59,798 bases of DNA. Origin: Nocardiopsis endophytica. Lineage in GTDB: Bacteria; Actinomycetota; Actinomycetes; Streptosporangiales; Streptosporangiaceae. The position numbers and the translations under genes were made by a program. The notes beneath the pieces are model-generated. The model was given only the letters and a program-made list of their open reading frames with translations. It was not told where the DNA came from and did no database searches. Where the stretch lies: NCBI RefSeq assembly GCF_027706725.1, contig NZ_JAQFWQ010000039.1:1-59798 (forward strand), written 5' to 3'. Within the stretch, counting starts at the first letter, position 1. Every line of letters begins with the position of its first letter. Positions 1 through 8,450 of this stretch are shown piece by piece.

Positions 1-199
1 ATCAGGCGTCGGTTTTACGACCCAGGATGGCCCCGGGGTGCCCGAGGCGCCCGGAAGGCGGGTTCCGGTCGAGCCCATACCGGCCCGGCGCCCCGTTTGT
101 CCGGTTCCAAGGGCGCCGAGTCCCCTGTGGCGCCCTGTTCGACGCCCGGACCGGCCTCGCGGGCGGCGCGGGTGCGCGGTCATCGCGATACCAGAACGG
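1..199. repeat. 199-bp dispersed repeat B, copy 1
   Basis: This stretch aligns without obvious gaps to 17734-17932, which is also 199 bp long. Shared blocks include GGAAGGCGGGTTCCGGTCGA and, at the right end, ATCGCGATACCAGAACGG. It may extend left of the window. No gene is credible here: reading frames exist on both strands but are not conserved between the copies. An inverted, degenerate copy of the right end lies near 380-410. Confidence 0.75.
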
Positions 200-589
200 G
201 ATTCGGTCCCGGGAGGTCCCTAAACGGCGCACCGGGGCCGCTTGCCGGACCCGGTGTCACCGTGTGTAGCCGATATCGGCCCATGGTGGCCCGTGGGCGC
301 GCGGCCGGAGCGGCCGGGCGGCCGTGTCGACGCCCCGGGTGGCGACCCGGTCCACGCAAACAGGGGTGAACCGGGCATCCTGTTCCCGAATCCTGTTCTG
401 GTGTCGCCGTGTTCGTCGCCGCGGGGTCTTGGCGGGTGTCGCGGAGGGCGTTTCTCGTCCCTCTTCACCCTTAACGCGGAGTGTTTGCCCAGGTCGCGAG
501 CCTGCTGGGGTTTGCCGTGCGGGACCGGCGGCCGCCGCGGGCGCGGGAGAGCGCGACCCCCGCCGACCGAGCCGCCCATCCGGACCATC
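200..589. other. Non-coding stretch between repeats B and A
   Basis: I see no convincing gene. Near 383-405 is an imperfect inverted copy of the end of repeat B (GAATCCTGTTCTGGTGTCGC against GCGATACCAGAACGGGATTC), so positions of about 184-405 form a long imperfect inverted repeat. The frames that cross this stretch have no ribosome binding site or recognisable domain. Confidence 0.5.
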
Positions 590-1075
590 CGGGGCCTGCC
601 GGACGGCAGGCAGGGCCGGGGAACCACTGGCGTCCCGCCGTCGCCGCCATCAACGGTGACCACGCACACGCCCGCCGCTCGACAGCGCTGCCGTACGGGC
701 TGCTGACCTGCGTCGTCGCCGCCCTTGCCACCCCACACTCCGGCGGGCCGCCGCCCGGCTGGGGCCCTCAAGTGGGGGACCTGCTCAGCCGCCCGCCCAC
801 CTGGACCGCGAGGGGCCGGACGGACGGCAGGCAGCGCCCGGGAACCGGCCGGCTGTCCCCGTCGCCGCCTCCCACGGTGACCGCCCGCACGCCCGGCGGA
901 CGACCACGCTGCGATGAGGGTCGCCGGCCTCTCCTCGTCGCCGCTTCGCCTGGTACTCTGCTGGCCTACCGCCCGGCTGGGGCCCCCGAGCGGGGGACCT
1001 GCTCAGCCGCCCGGCTCCCCGGACCGCGGGGGACCTGTCGCCTGGCAGGCGAGGCCCGGGAACCGCCTCTCCGGT
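590..1075 (-). repeat. 220-bp repeat A, inverted array of at least two units
   Basis: The block GGCAGGCAG..CGGGGAACC recurs near 610, 830 and 1050, giving a period of about 220 bp. Each unit also has a CACGCACACGCC-like block and a GGGGGACCTGCTCAGCCGCCC block. The units are reverse complements of those at 17220-17600 and 59534-59735. The array runs up to the stop codon of the hydrolase gene on the minus strand, so it lies directly behind that gene's 3' end. Confidence 0.75.
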
Positions 1076-1077
1076 GG

Positions 1078-2184
1078 CTAGCCGACCGTCTCGTCGAGGA
1101 ACGACTCCACCGCCGGGGCCACCTCGTCGGCGAAGGGGCGGTCGGCGTCGGGGATCACGGCTCCCGGGCCGTCGTCGTACTCGCGGAACACGTGGTCCGC
1201 GCCCTCGATGTCCACGCGTTCGCGCTCCACGCCCGTGCGCCCGCCCGACTCCAGGCCCTCCATCAGGCGGTCCACCTCGGCCCCCTCCACCTGCGAGTCC
1301 TCGGTGCCCCACAGGACGAGGGCAGGCGTCCGCCCGGGCAGCTCCGCGGCCATCTCCTTGGGGTCCAGGGCGTCGATCTCCCGGAGGAACCGGGCGTTCT
1401 GCTCACCGAACAGGGGCGCCAGCCCCTCCGCCATGCCGCGCGGCGGGTCCTCCCCGGCGCGCAGGCGGGCGATGGCCAGGCGGGTGTCCGAGAGCAGCTC
1501 CTCGACGTCGGGCGCCGTCATCGCCCCCTGGCTCTCCGCGCGGCGCGCCTGATCGGTGATCTGCCGGTCGATCAGGTCCATGTAGCGGCTCCCGGGAGGG
1601 GCGGCCAGCACGAGCCCCGCGGGGGCGGGCCCCTCGACCGCCTCGGGCGAGCGGAGCGCGAAGAGCGCGCCCTCGCTGTGCCCGAGGACCAGCAGCCGGG
1701 ACGGGTCCACCTCCGGCTGGTCGGCCAGCTCGGCGTAGGCGGCCGCCATCTGCGCCTCGAAGTCGTCGAAGCCGACGGCCCCGTCCTCGCCGCGCGACCC
1801 CGTGCCGGTCTCGCCGGAGCCGAGCTTGTCGTAGCGCAGCGAGGCCGCACCGGCCTGCGCCAGGACGCGGGCGAAGTTGAGGTTGGTGTCGGCGTCCGGG
1901 CGCCCCTCCCCGTTGCCGTCCCGGTCGGTGGGGCCGCTGCCGGAGATGATCAGGACGCCGGGCACCGGCCCGTCGGCGTCCGGCGGCAGCGCGAACGTGC
2001 CGTGCACGGTGTCCGGCCCGCTCTGGAACGACACGTCCCGCTCCACCGGCTCCGCCCCGGGAGGGGCGGCCCCCTCGCCGGAGCCGCCCGGGCCGCACCC
2101 CGCGGCCAGGAGCACGGCCGCCGCGGCGACGGCGGCGGCGCGCACGGGGGAGGAGGGCGGTGCGGCGGAGGATCGGCTCGGCAT
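1078..2184 (-). CDS. Alpha/beta-hydrolase lipoprotein
   Basis: A 368-residue exported lipoprotein. The N-terminus is a lipoprotein signal peptide ending in the lipobox LAAGC (Cys30), so the protein is probably anchored to the outer face of the membrane. The rest is an alpha/beta-hydrolase: an oxyanion segment SGSGPTDRDGN, the nucleophile elbow GHSEG, an acid region LWGTEDSQ and a late His in GADHVF. The substrate cannot be told from sequence; the family hydrolyses esters and peptides. I chose the ATG at 2184 over an upstream ATG because it begins directly before the signal peptide. TACGGT lies 7 nt upstream, which fits a leaderless promoter, although AGGGG could also serve as a weak ribosome binding site. 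Repeat A follows the 3' end. Confidence 0.85.
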   Translation of the reverse strand: MPSRSSAAPPSSPVRAAAVAAAAVLLAAGCGPGGSGEGAAPPGAEPVERDVSFQSGPDTVHGTFALPPDADGPVPGVLIISGSGPTDRDGNGEGRPDADTNLNFARVLAQAGAASLRYDKLGSGETGTGSRGEDGAVGFDDFEAQMAAAYAELADQPEVDPSRLLVLGHSEGALFALRSPEAVEGPAPAGLVLAAPPGSRYMDLIDRQITDQARRAESQGAMTAPDVEELLSDTRLAIARLRAGEDPPRGMAEGLAPLFGEQNARFLREIDALDPKEMAAELPGRTPALVLWGTEDSQVEGAEVDRLMEGLESGGRTGVERERVDIEGADHVFREYDDGPGAVIPDADRPFADEVAPAVESFLDETVG

Positions 2185-2191
2185 GGCCCCT

Positions 2192-2197
2192 ACCGTA
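2192..2197 (-). promoter_or_regulatory. Putative -10 box of the hydrolase gene
   Basis: Read on the minus strand this is TACGGT, ending 7 nt before the ATG. The same hexamer-N7-start spacing recurs before several other genes in the window, so transcription probably begins at the start codon. Confidence 0.45.
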
Positions 2198-2372
2198 TTG
2201 GCCCGCGCGGGGCGGGGCGGCCGGGGAGGGGCGCGACGGGGGCGCCCGGTGCGCCCGGGTATCCGTCGCATACCGAAACGGCGACGGCCCCGTGACGACC
2301 GGGGGAGGTCACGGGGCCGTTCCGAAGAGAGGCGAAGTCGTTATCCGGGGCCGGGGGAGCGCCCCGCGGCGG

Positions 2373-3122
2373 CTACATGCGCCGCATCACCGCGACCACC
2401 TTGCCCAGGATGGTGGCCTGGTCACCGTTGATCGGCTCGTAGGCGTCGTTGCGCGGCATCAGCCACACGTGGTCCTCCTCGCGCCGGAACACCTTCACCG
2501 TGGCCTCCTCGTCGAGCAGGGCCGCCACGACGTCCCCGTTCTCGGCCACCGGCTGCTGGCGCACCACGACCATGTCGCCGTCGGTGATGGCGGCGTCGAT
2601 CATCGAGTCCCCGACCACGGTCAGCACGAACAGGCGGCCCTCGCCCACGAGCTGCCTGGGCAGGGAGAACACGTCCTCCACCGACTCCTCGGCGAGGATC
2701 GGCCCGCCCGCCGCGATCCGGCCGACCAGCGGCACGTGCGCGGCCCGCGCCTCATCGGCGCGGGGCTGCTCGCCCTCCAGGGCGTCCCAGGAGCGCACCG
2801 GGGGCTGGCCCGGGATGCGGATCTCGACCGCGCGGGGGCGGTTCTGGTCGCGGTGGAGGTACCCCTTGCGTTGCAACACCTTCAGTTGGTGCGCGACACT
2901 GGAGGGGCTCGACAGGCCCACGGCGTCGCCGATCTCCCGGATCGACGGCGGGTATCCGCGCTGCCGCACGTAGCGGTGGATGCAGTTGAGGACGCTCTGC
3001 TGGCGAGCCGTCAGCGCCGGCGCGTCCGCCTGCCCGCCCGCCGGGACCGGCACCGGTCCGAGCGGCTCCGCGCCGTCCCCGCCCGGTCGAGGTTCCTGGG
3101 TTCGGTGCTTCTCCTCCGGCAC
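2373..3122 (-). CDS. lexA: LexA, SOS transcriptional repressor
   Basis: A 249-residue repressor of the SOS regulon with autocatalytic cleavage. An N-terminal winged helix-turn-helix ([15 protein letters not shown], then [15 protein letters not shown]) is followed by a linker and an S24 peptidase domain. The cleavage site is Ala138-Gly139 in RIAAGGP, with catalytic Ser173 (VVGDSM) and Lys210 (ATVKVF). The open frame continues upstream, but the GTG at 3122 is the likely start: GAGGAGG sits 8 nt before it, and the upstream translation is an Arg/Pro-rich shadow. The gene is divergent from a LysM gene, with two LexA-type boxes between them, so it is probably autoregulated. Confidence 0.97.
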   Translation of the reverse strand: MPEEKHRTQEPRPGGDGAEPLGPVPVPAGGQADAPALTARQQSVLNCIHRYVRQRGYPPSIREIGDAVGLSSPSSVAHQLKVLQRKGYLHRDQNRPRAVEIRIPGQPPVRSWDALEGEQPRADEARAAHVPLVGRIAAGGPILAEESVEDVFSLPRQLVGEGRLFVLTVVGDSMIDAAITDGDMVVVRQQPVAENGDVVAALLDEEATVKVFRREEDHVWLMPRNDAYEPINGDQATILGKVVAVMRRM

Positions 3123-3281
3123 GGCCGGCCTCCTCGGCGGTCGGTAGTGGCGTGTTGGGCGTCGGGGGCCTGGCGTCCCGACCGTGGCACGTCGGCGCCG
3201 ACGGCCGCGACCGCGTCCCCGGTGCGCCGCGCCGATGCCGAAGTGAGACACGTCCAACGGTAGTGCCTGCTCACGGCGATA

Positions 3282-3297
3282 TCAAACAAACGTTCGA
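3282..3297. promoter_or_regulatory. LexA box 1 (SOS box)
   Basis: TCAAACAAACGTTCGA matches the actinobacterial SOS palindrome TCGAAC-N4-GTTCGA with one mismatch. It lies in the lexA/LysM divergent region and is placed to control lexA and possibly both genes. Confidence 0.75.
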
Positions 3298-3333
3298 GAT
3301 GGTGATGAAAAAATCCGGCCGGTGCGGTATTAG

Positions 3334-3349
3334 TCGAACATCAGTTCTA
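3334..3349. promoter_or_regulatory. LexA box 2 (SOS box)
   Basis: TCGAACATCAGTTCTA matches TCGAAC-N4-GTTCGA with one mismatch. It ends 27 nt before the ATG of the LysM gene, so it is well placed to repress that gene. Confidence 0.8.
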
Positions 3350-3376
3350 AGCGACTGGTGTTCGAAGGGGGCGAAC

Positions 3377-4015
3377 ATGTCCGATCCCTCGCCTGTCCCG
3401 AGAGCCGCGATCCCACGTCAGAGGAGGCCCGACGACGGGCCCGTCCTCTACGACTGGGCCGTGGAGGTCCCCGAGTGGAGACCCCGCCCGGCCCCGTCCT
3501 CCGCGCTGGCCGGGCTGCCCGAGCTGCCCCTGGGGGGTGGGGCGGCGGCCGGGCCCGACCCGGGCGCCGCCCCGGCGGGCACCCCCGGGGGCGCCCTCCC
3601 GGCCGTGCCCGGCCGGGTCGCCGTACCCTCGCGGCCCGCCGGGGCCGAACGCCCCGCGCGCCTGGCCCCGCGCACCGCCGCCGCGCTGCGCGGCCGGTGG
3701 GCCGGGCTGAGCCGCCGCGGCCGCGTGGCCGTCCTCTCACTCGCCTCGGCCGGCGCGGGCGGCGCCCTCTCGCTCGCCGTGCTCACCTCCGCGGCCGCAG
3801 GGGCTTCCGCCTCCGAGGCGGCCGCCGGGGCCGCCTTCGGCCGCGACCCGGCCCCGACGGTGGTCGTCCGGGACGGGGATACGCTGTGGGGCATCGCCGA
3901 GCAGGCGCGCCCCGGCGAGGACGTCCGCAGCACCGTGCACGCCATCGTCGAGCTCAACGACCTGCGCGAACCGGACCTGCGGCCCGGCCAGGAGCTGCGC
4001 CTGCCCGCACGGTGA
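3377..4015 (+). CDS. SOS-linked LysM membrane protein (YneA/ChiZ position)
   Basis: A 212-residue protein with a long Pro/Ala/Arg-rich N-terminal part, one membrane segment at about residues 120-145 (VAVLSLASAGAGGALSLAVL), and a C-terminal LysM peptidoglycan-binding domain (DGDTLWGIAEQA ... LRPGQELRLP). The ATG at 3377 has AAGGGGG just upstream. LysM genes divergent from lexA include YneA in Bacillus, a division inhibitor, and Rv2719c/ChiZ in Mycobacterium, linked to the cell wall and division. By context and the LexA box at 3334, this is probably a DNA-damage-induced cell-division or cell-wall factor. No hydrolase domain is visible, so enzymatic activity is unproven. A terminator follows at 4022-4051. 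Confidence 0.88.
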   Translation: MSDPSPVPRAAIPRQRRPDDGPVLYDWAVEVPEWRPRPAPSSALAGLPELPLGGGAAAGPDPGAAPAGTPGGALPAVPGRVAVPSRPAGAERPARLAPRTAAALRGRWAGLSRRGRVAVLSLASAGAGGALSLAVLTSAAAGASASEAAAGAAFGRDPAPTVVVRDGDTLWGIAEQARPGEDVRSTVHAIVELNDLREPDLRPGQELRLPAR

Positions 4016-4021
4016 CCACCG

Positions 4022-4051
4022 CCCGGGGACCCCGCGATCGGGGTCCCCGGG
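4022..4051 (+). terminator. Terminator of the LysM gene
   Basis: A perfect 12-bp stem, CCCGGGGACCCC / GGGGTCCCCGGG, with a 6-nt loop, 7 nt after the stop codon and followed by TGTCGTTTC. Confidence 0.75.
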
Positions 4052-4191
4052 TGTCGTTTCCCACGGGTCCCCGGCGCCCCCGCGGCGACACGCCCGGGGC
4101 GGCGCGCCGGTTCGCCGTCCCTGACCTGCGGATCCGACGCGACGCACCGCTGGAGGGCTTGCGTGCGGGTGCGACGCGATCGTAAGTTGAC

Positions 4192-4205
4192 CACAAGATC
4201 TAGTG
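4192..4205. promoter_or_regulatory. NrdR box 1
   Basis: CACAAGATCTAGTG is a near-palindrome with an AGATCT core, of the type bound by NrdR upstream of ribonucleotide reductase operons. It overlaps a possible -35 element TTGACC at 4187-4192. Confidence 0.75.
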
Positions 4206-4223
4206 CCCGCCGCGGAAGAAGCA

Positions 4224-4237
4224 GCCTAGAAGTTGTG
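4224..4237. promoter_or_regulatory. NrdR box 2
   Basis: GCCTAGAAGTTGTG resembles the reverse complement of box 1 (CACTAGATCTTGTG) at 10 of 14 positions. The two centres are exactly 32 bp apart, about three helical turns, the spacing known for paired NrdR boxes. Confidence 0.72.
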
Positions 4238-4407
4238 CTTTAGTAGGTGAGGCTCTTCGGGGGACCGACCCGCGCCGTTCGGGCGCTGGGGCCCCTTCGG
4301 CGAGCGTGCGCGACCCCGGCGGAGGCGCTCCGCGATCGGTGCGGCGCCCCGCGTCCGGGGCGGTGCGGGGGATGTCAGCGGGAGAGACGACTGGGAGGCG
4401 TGTCGGC
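4238..4407 (+). promoter_or_regulatory. GC-rich leader of nrdR-nrdJ
   Basis: About 170 nt between NrdR box 2 and the nrdR start. It is very GC-rich and can form local hairpins (for example around GCGCCCCGCGTCCGGGGCGG). I looked for a cobalamin riboswitch, because nrdJ uses B12, and found none of its conserved blocks. Confidence 0.4.
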
Positions 4408-4965
4408 ATGCACTGTCCGTTCTGCCGCCATCCGGACAGCCGGGTGATCGACAGCCGGTCCACCGACGACGGATCGGCCATCCGCCGCCGCCGTTCGTGC
4501 CCCGAGTGCGAGCGCCGGTTCACCACCCAGGAGACCGTGCTGCTGATGGTGCAGAAGCGCTCGGGGGTCACCGAGCCCTTCTCCCGCAGCAAGATCGTCG
4601 CGGGCGTGCGGCGCGCCTGCCAGGGGCGCCCCGTCACCGAGGACGCCCTGGCCGTGCTGGGGCAGCGGGTCGAGGAGGAGATCCGGTGCCGCGGACTCGC
4701 CGAGATCCCCGCGCACGAGATCGGGCTGGCGATCCTCGGCCCGCTCCAGGAGCTCGACGAGGTCGCCTACATGCAGTTCGCGTCGGTCTACCGGGGCTTC
4801 GAGTCCCTGGCCGACTTCGAGAACGAGATCGCCCGGCTGCGCTCGGAGCGCACCGCGGACCCGGCGGGACCCGTGGGCCCCGGCGGCGCGGCGCGCGACG
4901 GGGGACCCGGAGCCGGCGGCGGGGGCGCGGAGGCCGAGCGCGCCGCGGAGCCCGCCGAGCGCTAG
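4408..4965 (+). CDS. nrdR: Transcriptional repressor NrdR
   Basis: NrdR represses ribonucleotide reductase genes when dATP is plentiful. This 185-residue protein begins with a zinc ribbon (Cys3, Cys6, Cys31, Cys34 in CPFC and CPEC) and the RRRR DNA-binding segment, followed by an ATP-cone domain at about residues 49-139 ([18 protein letters not shown] ... [11 protein letters not shown]). It is some 30 residues longer than typical NrdR because of a low-complexity Gly/Ala/Glu tail. The ATG at 4408 is preceded by GGGAGG and gives the canonical start MHCPFC. It is the first gene of an operon with nrdJ, and the paired boxes upstream imply autoregulation. Confidence 0.96.
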   Translation: MHCPFCRHPDSRVIDSRSTDDGSAIRRRRSCPECERRFTTQETVLLMVQKRSGVTEPFSRSKIVAGVRRACQGRPVTEDALAVLGQRVEEEIRCRGLAEIPAHEIGLAILGPLQELDEVAYMQFASVYRGFESLADFENEIARLRSERTADPAGPVGPGGAARDGGPGAGGGGAEAERAAEPAER

Positions 4966-5099
4966 GCCGGGCCGCGGCCGCCGCCGGCGGCCGGGGTCCG
5001 CGGGGCGGCGGACGAGGCACAGAGGAAAAGGGCCCGGAGGCCCGCCGCAGGCGGCGGGGACGGGCGACCCGACATGAGGGCGAGAGCAGGGGGAGCAGA

Positions 5100-7904
5100 A
5101 TGACCGAGACCACCGGCCCGACGACGCGCAAGGGTGGCGGAGGCCGGCGCAAGGGCCTGAAGATGCGGCGCGTCTTCACCACGCCCGGCGTCCACCCTTA
5201 CGACGAGGTCGAGTGGGAGCGTCGCGATGTGGTCATGACCAACTGGCGGGACGGCTCGGTGAACTTCGAGCAGAAGGGCGTCGAGTTCCCCGCCGCCTGG
5301 TCGATGAACGCGACCCAGATCGTCGCCAGCAAGTACTTCCGCGGGGCGGTGGGCACGCCCGAGCGGGAGTGGAGCCTCAAGCAGCTCGTGGACCGCGTGG
5401 TGGGCATGTACACCGCCACCGGCCTGGAGCACGGCTACTTCGCGAGCGAGGAGGACGCCGAGGTCTTCGACCACGAGCTGAAGCACGCGCTGGTCCACCA
5501 GCTCTTCAGCTTCAACTCGCCGGTCTGGTTCAACGTGGGCACCGCCTCCAAGCAGCAGGTCTCGGCCTGCTTCATCCTGTCGGTGGACGACACCATGGAG
5601 TCGATCCTCGACTGGTACAAGGAGGAGGGGATCATCTTCAAGGGCGGCTCCGGGGCCGGGGTGAACCTGTCCCGCATCCGCTCCAGCAAGGAGCTGCTCT
5701 CCTCGGGGGGCACCGCCTCGGGCCCGGTGTCGTTCATGCGCGGCGCCGACGCCTCGGCCGGGACCATCAAGTCGGGCGGCGCCACCCGCCGCGCCGCCAA
5801 GATGGTCGTCCTCGACGTCGACCACCCCGACATCGAGGAGTTCATCGAGACCAAGTCGCGCGAGGAGCACAAGATCCGCGCGCTGCGCGACGCGGGCTTC
5901 GACGTCGACCTGGGCGGCGCCGACATGTTCAGCGTCCAGTACCAGAACGCCAACAACTCGGTGCGGGTCTCCGACGCGTTCATGCGCGCGGTGGACAACG
6001 GCACCGACTTCGGCCTGGTCTCGCGCACCACCGGTGAGGAGACCGGCAGGGTCGACGCCAAGTCGCTGTTCCGGTCGATGGCCAAGGCCGCCTGGGAGTG
6101 CGCCGACCCCGGCCTGCAGTACGACGACACCATCAACGACTGGCACACCGCCCCCGAGAGCGGCCGCATCAGCGCCAGCAACCCCTGCTCGGAGTACGTC
6201 CACCTGGACAACTCCTCCTGCAACCTGGCGTCGATCAACCTGCTCAAGTTCCTCAAGGACGACGACACCTTCGACATCGAGGGTTTCGCCCGCCTCACCG
6301 AGCTGGTGATCACGGCGATGGACATCTCGATCACCTTCGCCGACTTCCCGACCGAGAAGATCGGCGAGACCACCCGCGACTTCCGCCAGCTCGGCATCGG
6401 CTACGCCAACCTGGGCGCGCTGCTCATGGCCACCGGCCACGCCTACGACTCCGACGGCGGGCGCGCCGTGGCCGCCGCCATCACCTCGCTGATGACGGGC
6501 ACCGCCTACAAGCGCAGCGCCGAGCTGGCCGGCGTGGTCGGCCCGTACGCGGGCTACGCCAAGAACGCCGACGCCCACAAGCGGGTCATGCGCAAGCACG
6601 CCGCCGCCAACGACGACCTGCGCACGGTCGGCGCGATGGACCGGTCGATCGCCGCGGCCGCCACCGAGGCCTGGCAGCAGTGCCTGAAGACCGGCGAGAA
6701 GAGCGGCTGGCGCAACGCCCAGGCCAGCCTGCTCGCCCCGACCGGCACCATCGGCTTCATGATGGACTGCGACACCACCGGCATCGAGCCGGACTTCTCG
6801 CTGGTCAAGTTCAAGAAGCTGGTGGGCGGCGGCTCCATGCAGATCGTCAACCAGGCGATCCCGCGGGCCCTGAAGAACCTGGGGTACCAGCAGGAGCAGA
6901 TCGAGGCCATCGTCGAGTTCATCTCGGAGAACGGCCACGTGGTGGACGCCCCCGGCCTGCGCCCCGAGCACTACGAGGTGTTCGACTGCGCGATGGGCCG
7001 CCGGTACATCAAGCCGATGGGCCACGTGGAGATGATGGCGGCCGTCCAGCCGTTCCTGTCCGGCGCCATCTCCAAGACGGTGAACGTGCCCGAGGAGGCC
7101 ACCGTCGAGGACTTCGAGCACATCTACTACGAGGGCTGGCGCCTGGGCCTGAAGGCGCTGGCGGTCTACCGCGACAACTGCAAGGTGGGCCAGCCGCTGT
7201 CCACGGCCGCCTCCGAGGACAAGGCCGCCGAGGCGCCCGAGCCGGAGATCATCGAGGTCGAGCGCCCGGTCCGGCGGCGCCTGCCCAAGAAGCGCCCGAG
7301 CCAGACGGTCTCCTTCAGCCTCGGCGGGGCCGAGGGGTACATCACCGCCGGGTCCTACCCGGACGACGGCCTCGGCGAGGTCTTCATGAAGCTCGGCAAG
7401 CAGGGCTCGACCCTGGCCGGGGTGATGGACGCCTTCTCCATCGCGATCTCCATCGCGCTGCAGTACGGGGTCCCGCTGGAGACCTACGTCGAGAAGTTCA
7501 CCAACATGCGGTTCGAGCCGGCGGGCATGACCGACGACCCGGACATCCGCATGGCGCAGTCGGTGGTGGACTACATCTTCCGGCGGCTGGCCCTGGACTA
7601 CCTGTCCTACGAGGAGCGCGCCGGGCTGGGCGTGCTGTCGGCCGAGGAGCGCCGCGCCCAGGCCGCGGGCGAGGACCCGGCCCAGGTGGCCGCGCAGGTG
7701 GAGTCCTACTCCCAGTCGGCCCCGCTGGCCAAGGGGCGCTCCGAGGAGCGCCCGGCCGCCCGCGAGGAGCGCGCCGAGCCGGTGAAGCCGAGCGAGGGCT
7801 TCGTCGCCGACGCACCGCTGTGCGTCACCTGCGGCACGAAGATGCGCCCGTCCGGCACCTGCTACGTCTGCGAGGGCTGCGGCTCGACCAGCGGCTGCAG
7901 CTGA
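5100..7904 (+). CDS. nrdJ: Class II (vitamin B12-dependent) ribonucleotide reductase
   Basis: Makes deoxyribonucleotides in the cytoplasm using adenosylcobalamin, independent of oxygen. It has 934 residues, a normal length for actinobacterial NrdJ. Visible are FNSPVWFNVG, the redox cysteine in SACFILSV (Cys157), the active-site signature NPCSEY (Cys363) with HLDNSSCNL after it, LAPTGTIGFMMDCDTTGIEPDFS (only partly conserved in class I) and a C-terminal Cys cluster (CVTCGTKMR, CYVCEGCG) that probably shuttles electrons or binds zinc. The frame is open far upstream, but the ATG at 5100, with GGGGGAGC before it, gives a standard start. It follows nrdR by 134 nt and should be controlled by the same NrdR boxes. 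Confidence 0.96.
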   Translation: MTETTGPTTRKGGGGRRKGLKMRRVFTTPGVHPYDEVEWERRDVVMTNWRDGSVNFEQKGVEFPAAWSMNATQIVASKYFRGAVGTPEREWSLKQLVDRVVGMYTATGLEHGYFASEEDAEVFDHELKHALVHQLFSFNSPVWFNVGTASKQQVSACFILSVDDTMESILDWYKEEGIIFKGGSGAGVNLSRIRSSKELLSSGGTASGPVSFMRGADASAGTIKSGGATRRAAKMVVLDVDHPDIEEFIETKSREEHKIRALRDAGFDVDLGGADMFSVQYQNANNSVRVSDAFMRAVDNGTDFGLVSRTTGEETGRVDAKSLFRSMAKAAWECADPGLQYDDTINDWHTAPESGRISASNPCSEYVHLDNSSCNLASINLLKFLKDDDTFDIEGFARLTELVITAMDISITFADFPTEKIGETTRDFRQLGIGYANLGALLMATGHAYDSDGGRAVAAAITSLMTGTAYKRSAELAGVVGPYAGYAKNADAHKRVMRKHAAANDDLRTVGAMDRSIAAAATEAWQQCLKTGEKSGWRNAQASLLAPTGTIGFMMDCDTTGIEPDFSLVKFKKLVGGGSMQIVNQAIPRALKNLGYQQEQIEAIVEFISENGHVVDAPGLRPEHYEVFDCAMGRRYIKPMGHVEMMAAVQPFLSGAISKTVNVPEEATVEDFEHIYYEGWRLGLKALAVYRDNCKVGQPLSTAASEDKAAEAPEPEIIEVERPVRRRLPKKRPSQTVSFSLGGAEGYITAGSYPDDGLGEVFMKLGKQGSTLAGVMDAFSIAISIALQYGVPLETYVEKFTNMRFEPAGMTDDPDIRMAQSVVDYIFRRLALDYLSYEERAGLGVLSAEERRAQAAGEDPAQVAAQVESYSQSAPLAKGRSEERPAAREERAEPVKPSEGFVADAPLCVTCGTKMRPSGTCYVCEGCGSTSGCS

Positions 7905-7941
7905 TGGAGCCGGTAGAGACGGCCTGATAGGCCCCATGTGC

Positions 7942-7971
7942 GGGGGCACCCGAGAAGGTTCGGGTGCCCCC
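7942..7971 (+). terminator. Terminator of nrdR-nrdJ
   Basis: A 12-bp perfect stem, GGGGGCACCCGA / TCGGGTGCCCCC, with a 6-nt loop, 37 nt after the nrdJ stop codon and followed by GTTCTGCGTTCT. Confidence 0.8.
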
Positions 7972-8039
7972 GTTCTGCGTTCTCCGACACGTCGGCTCGG
8001 CTCGTGGCGCATGATGGCGGAGAGGACCTTGGAGGTGTC

Positions 8040-8450
8040 ATGTCGGCCGTTCGCTTAAACGGCTTCACCGAAGCCCGCTCGCACCTGAAGGCGCTACTGG
8101 ATGCCGCCGAATCCGGTAGAGCCGCCACGGTTCGGCGGGGTCTCAAGAGAACCGCGGTCGTTGATGCCGAGAGACTGCGCCACTTCCTGGGCCGAGCCCT
8201 TCCATCGCGTGCGCAGGTGGTCCCTGAGGAGGGAGGCTGGTCAGTCTGCATCGCGGGCCTCCCCGTCGCGGCCGATGCCGGCACCTTCGACGAGGCGCTG
8301 GACGAGATGGTCGATGCCCTCAGGGAGTACGCCGAGGACTGGCAGGACCACCTCCAGTCGGCTCCGAACCACAAGGAGAACTGGGGGCTGGTCCAGCTCG
8401 TCGAGCTGAGCGACGATGAGCACCTGCGGGAATGGGTGGTCGGACGATGA
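8040..8450 (+). CDS. Phd/YefM-like antitoxin with HicB-like tail
   Basis: A 136-residue protein. Residues of about 8-50 look like a Phd/YefM antitoxin (FTEARSHLKALLDAAESG, then VVDAERLRHFL). Residues of about 63-105 (GGWSVCIAGLPVAADAGTFDEALDEM) resemble the HicB fold. The ATG at 8040 follows GGAGGT. Codon 6 is TTA (8055-8057), rare in such genomes and read by the bldA tRNA in Streptomyces and relatives. Base composition is visibly less GC-rich than in the neighbours, suggesting transfer. The stop overlaps the next ATG (ATGA). No toxin gene is adjacent, so calling it an antitoxin rests on sequence resemblance only. Confidence 0.75.
   Translation: MSAVRLNGFTEARSHLKALLDAAESGRAATVRRGLKRTAVVDAERLRHFLGRALPSRAQVVPEEGGWSVCIAGLPVAADAGTFDEALDEMVDALREYAEDWQDHLQSAPNHKENWGLVQLVELSDDEHLREWVVGR

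Noticed and set aside
481-2295. 604-residue open frame on the plus strand across the repeats and the hydrolase gene
   Set aside because: It is the antisense of a convincing lipoprotein hydrolase; the translation is low-complexity Arg/Gly/Pro and no start signal exists.
4238-4407. Cobalamin riboswitch upstream of the B12-dependent reductase
   Set aside because: None of the conserved B12-box or core sequences is present; paired NrdR boxes explain the regulation.
4962-8012. 1016-residue open frame antisense to nrdJ
   Set aside because: A shadow frame typical of high-GC DNA; nrdJ on the other strand has all class II reductase motifs.
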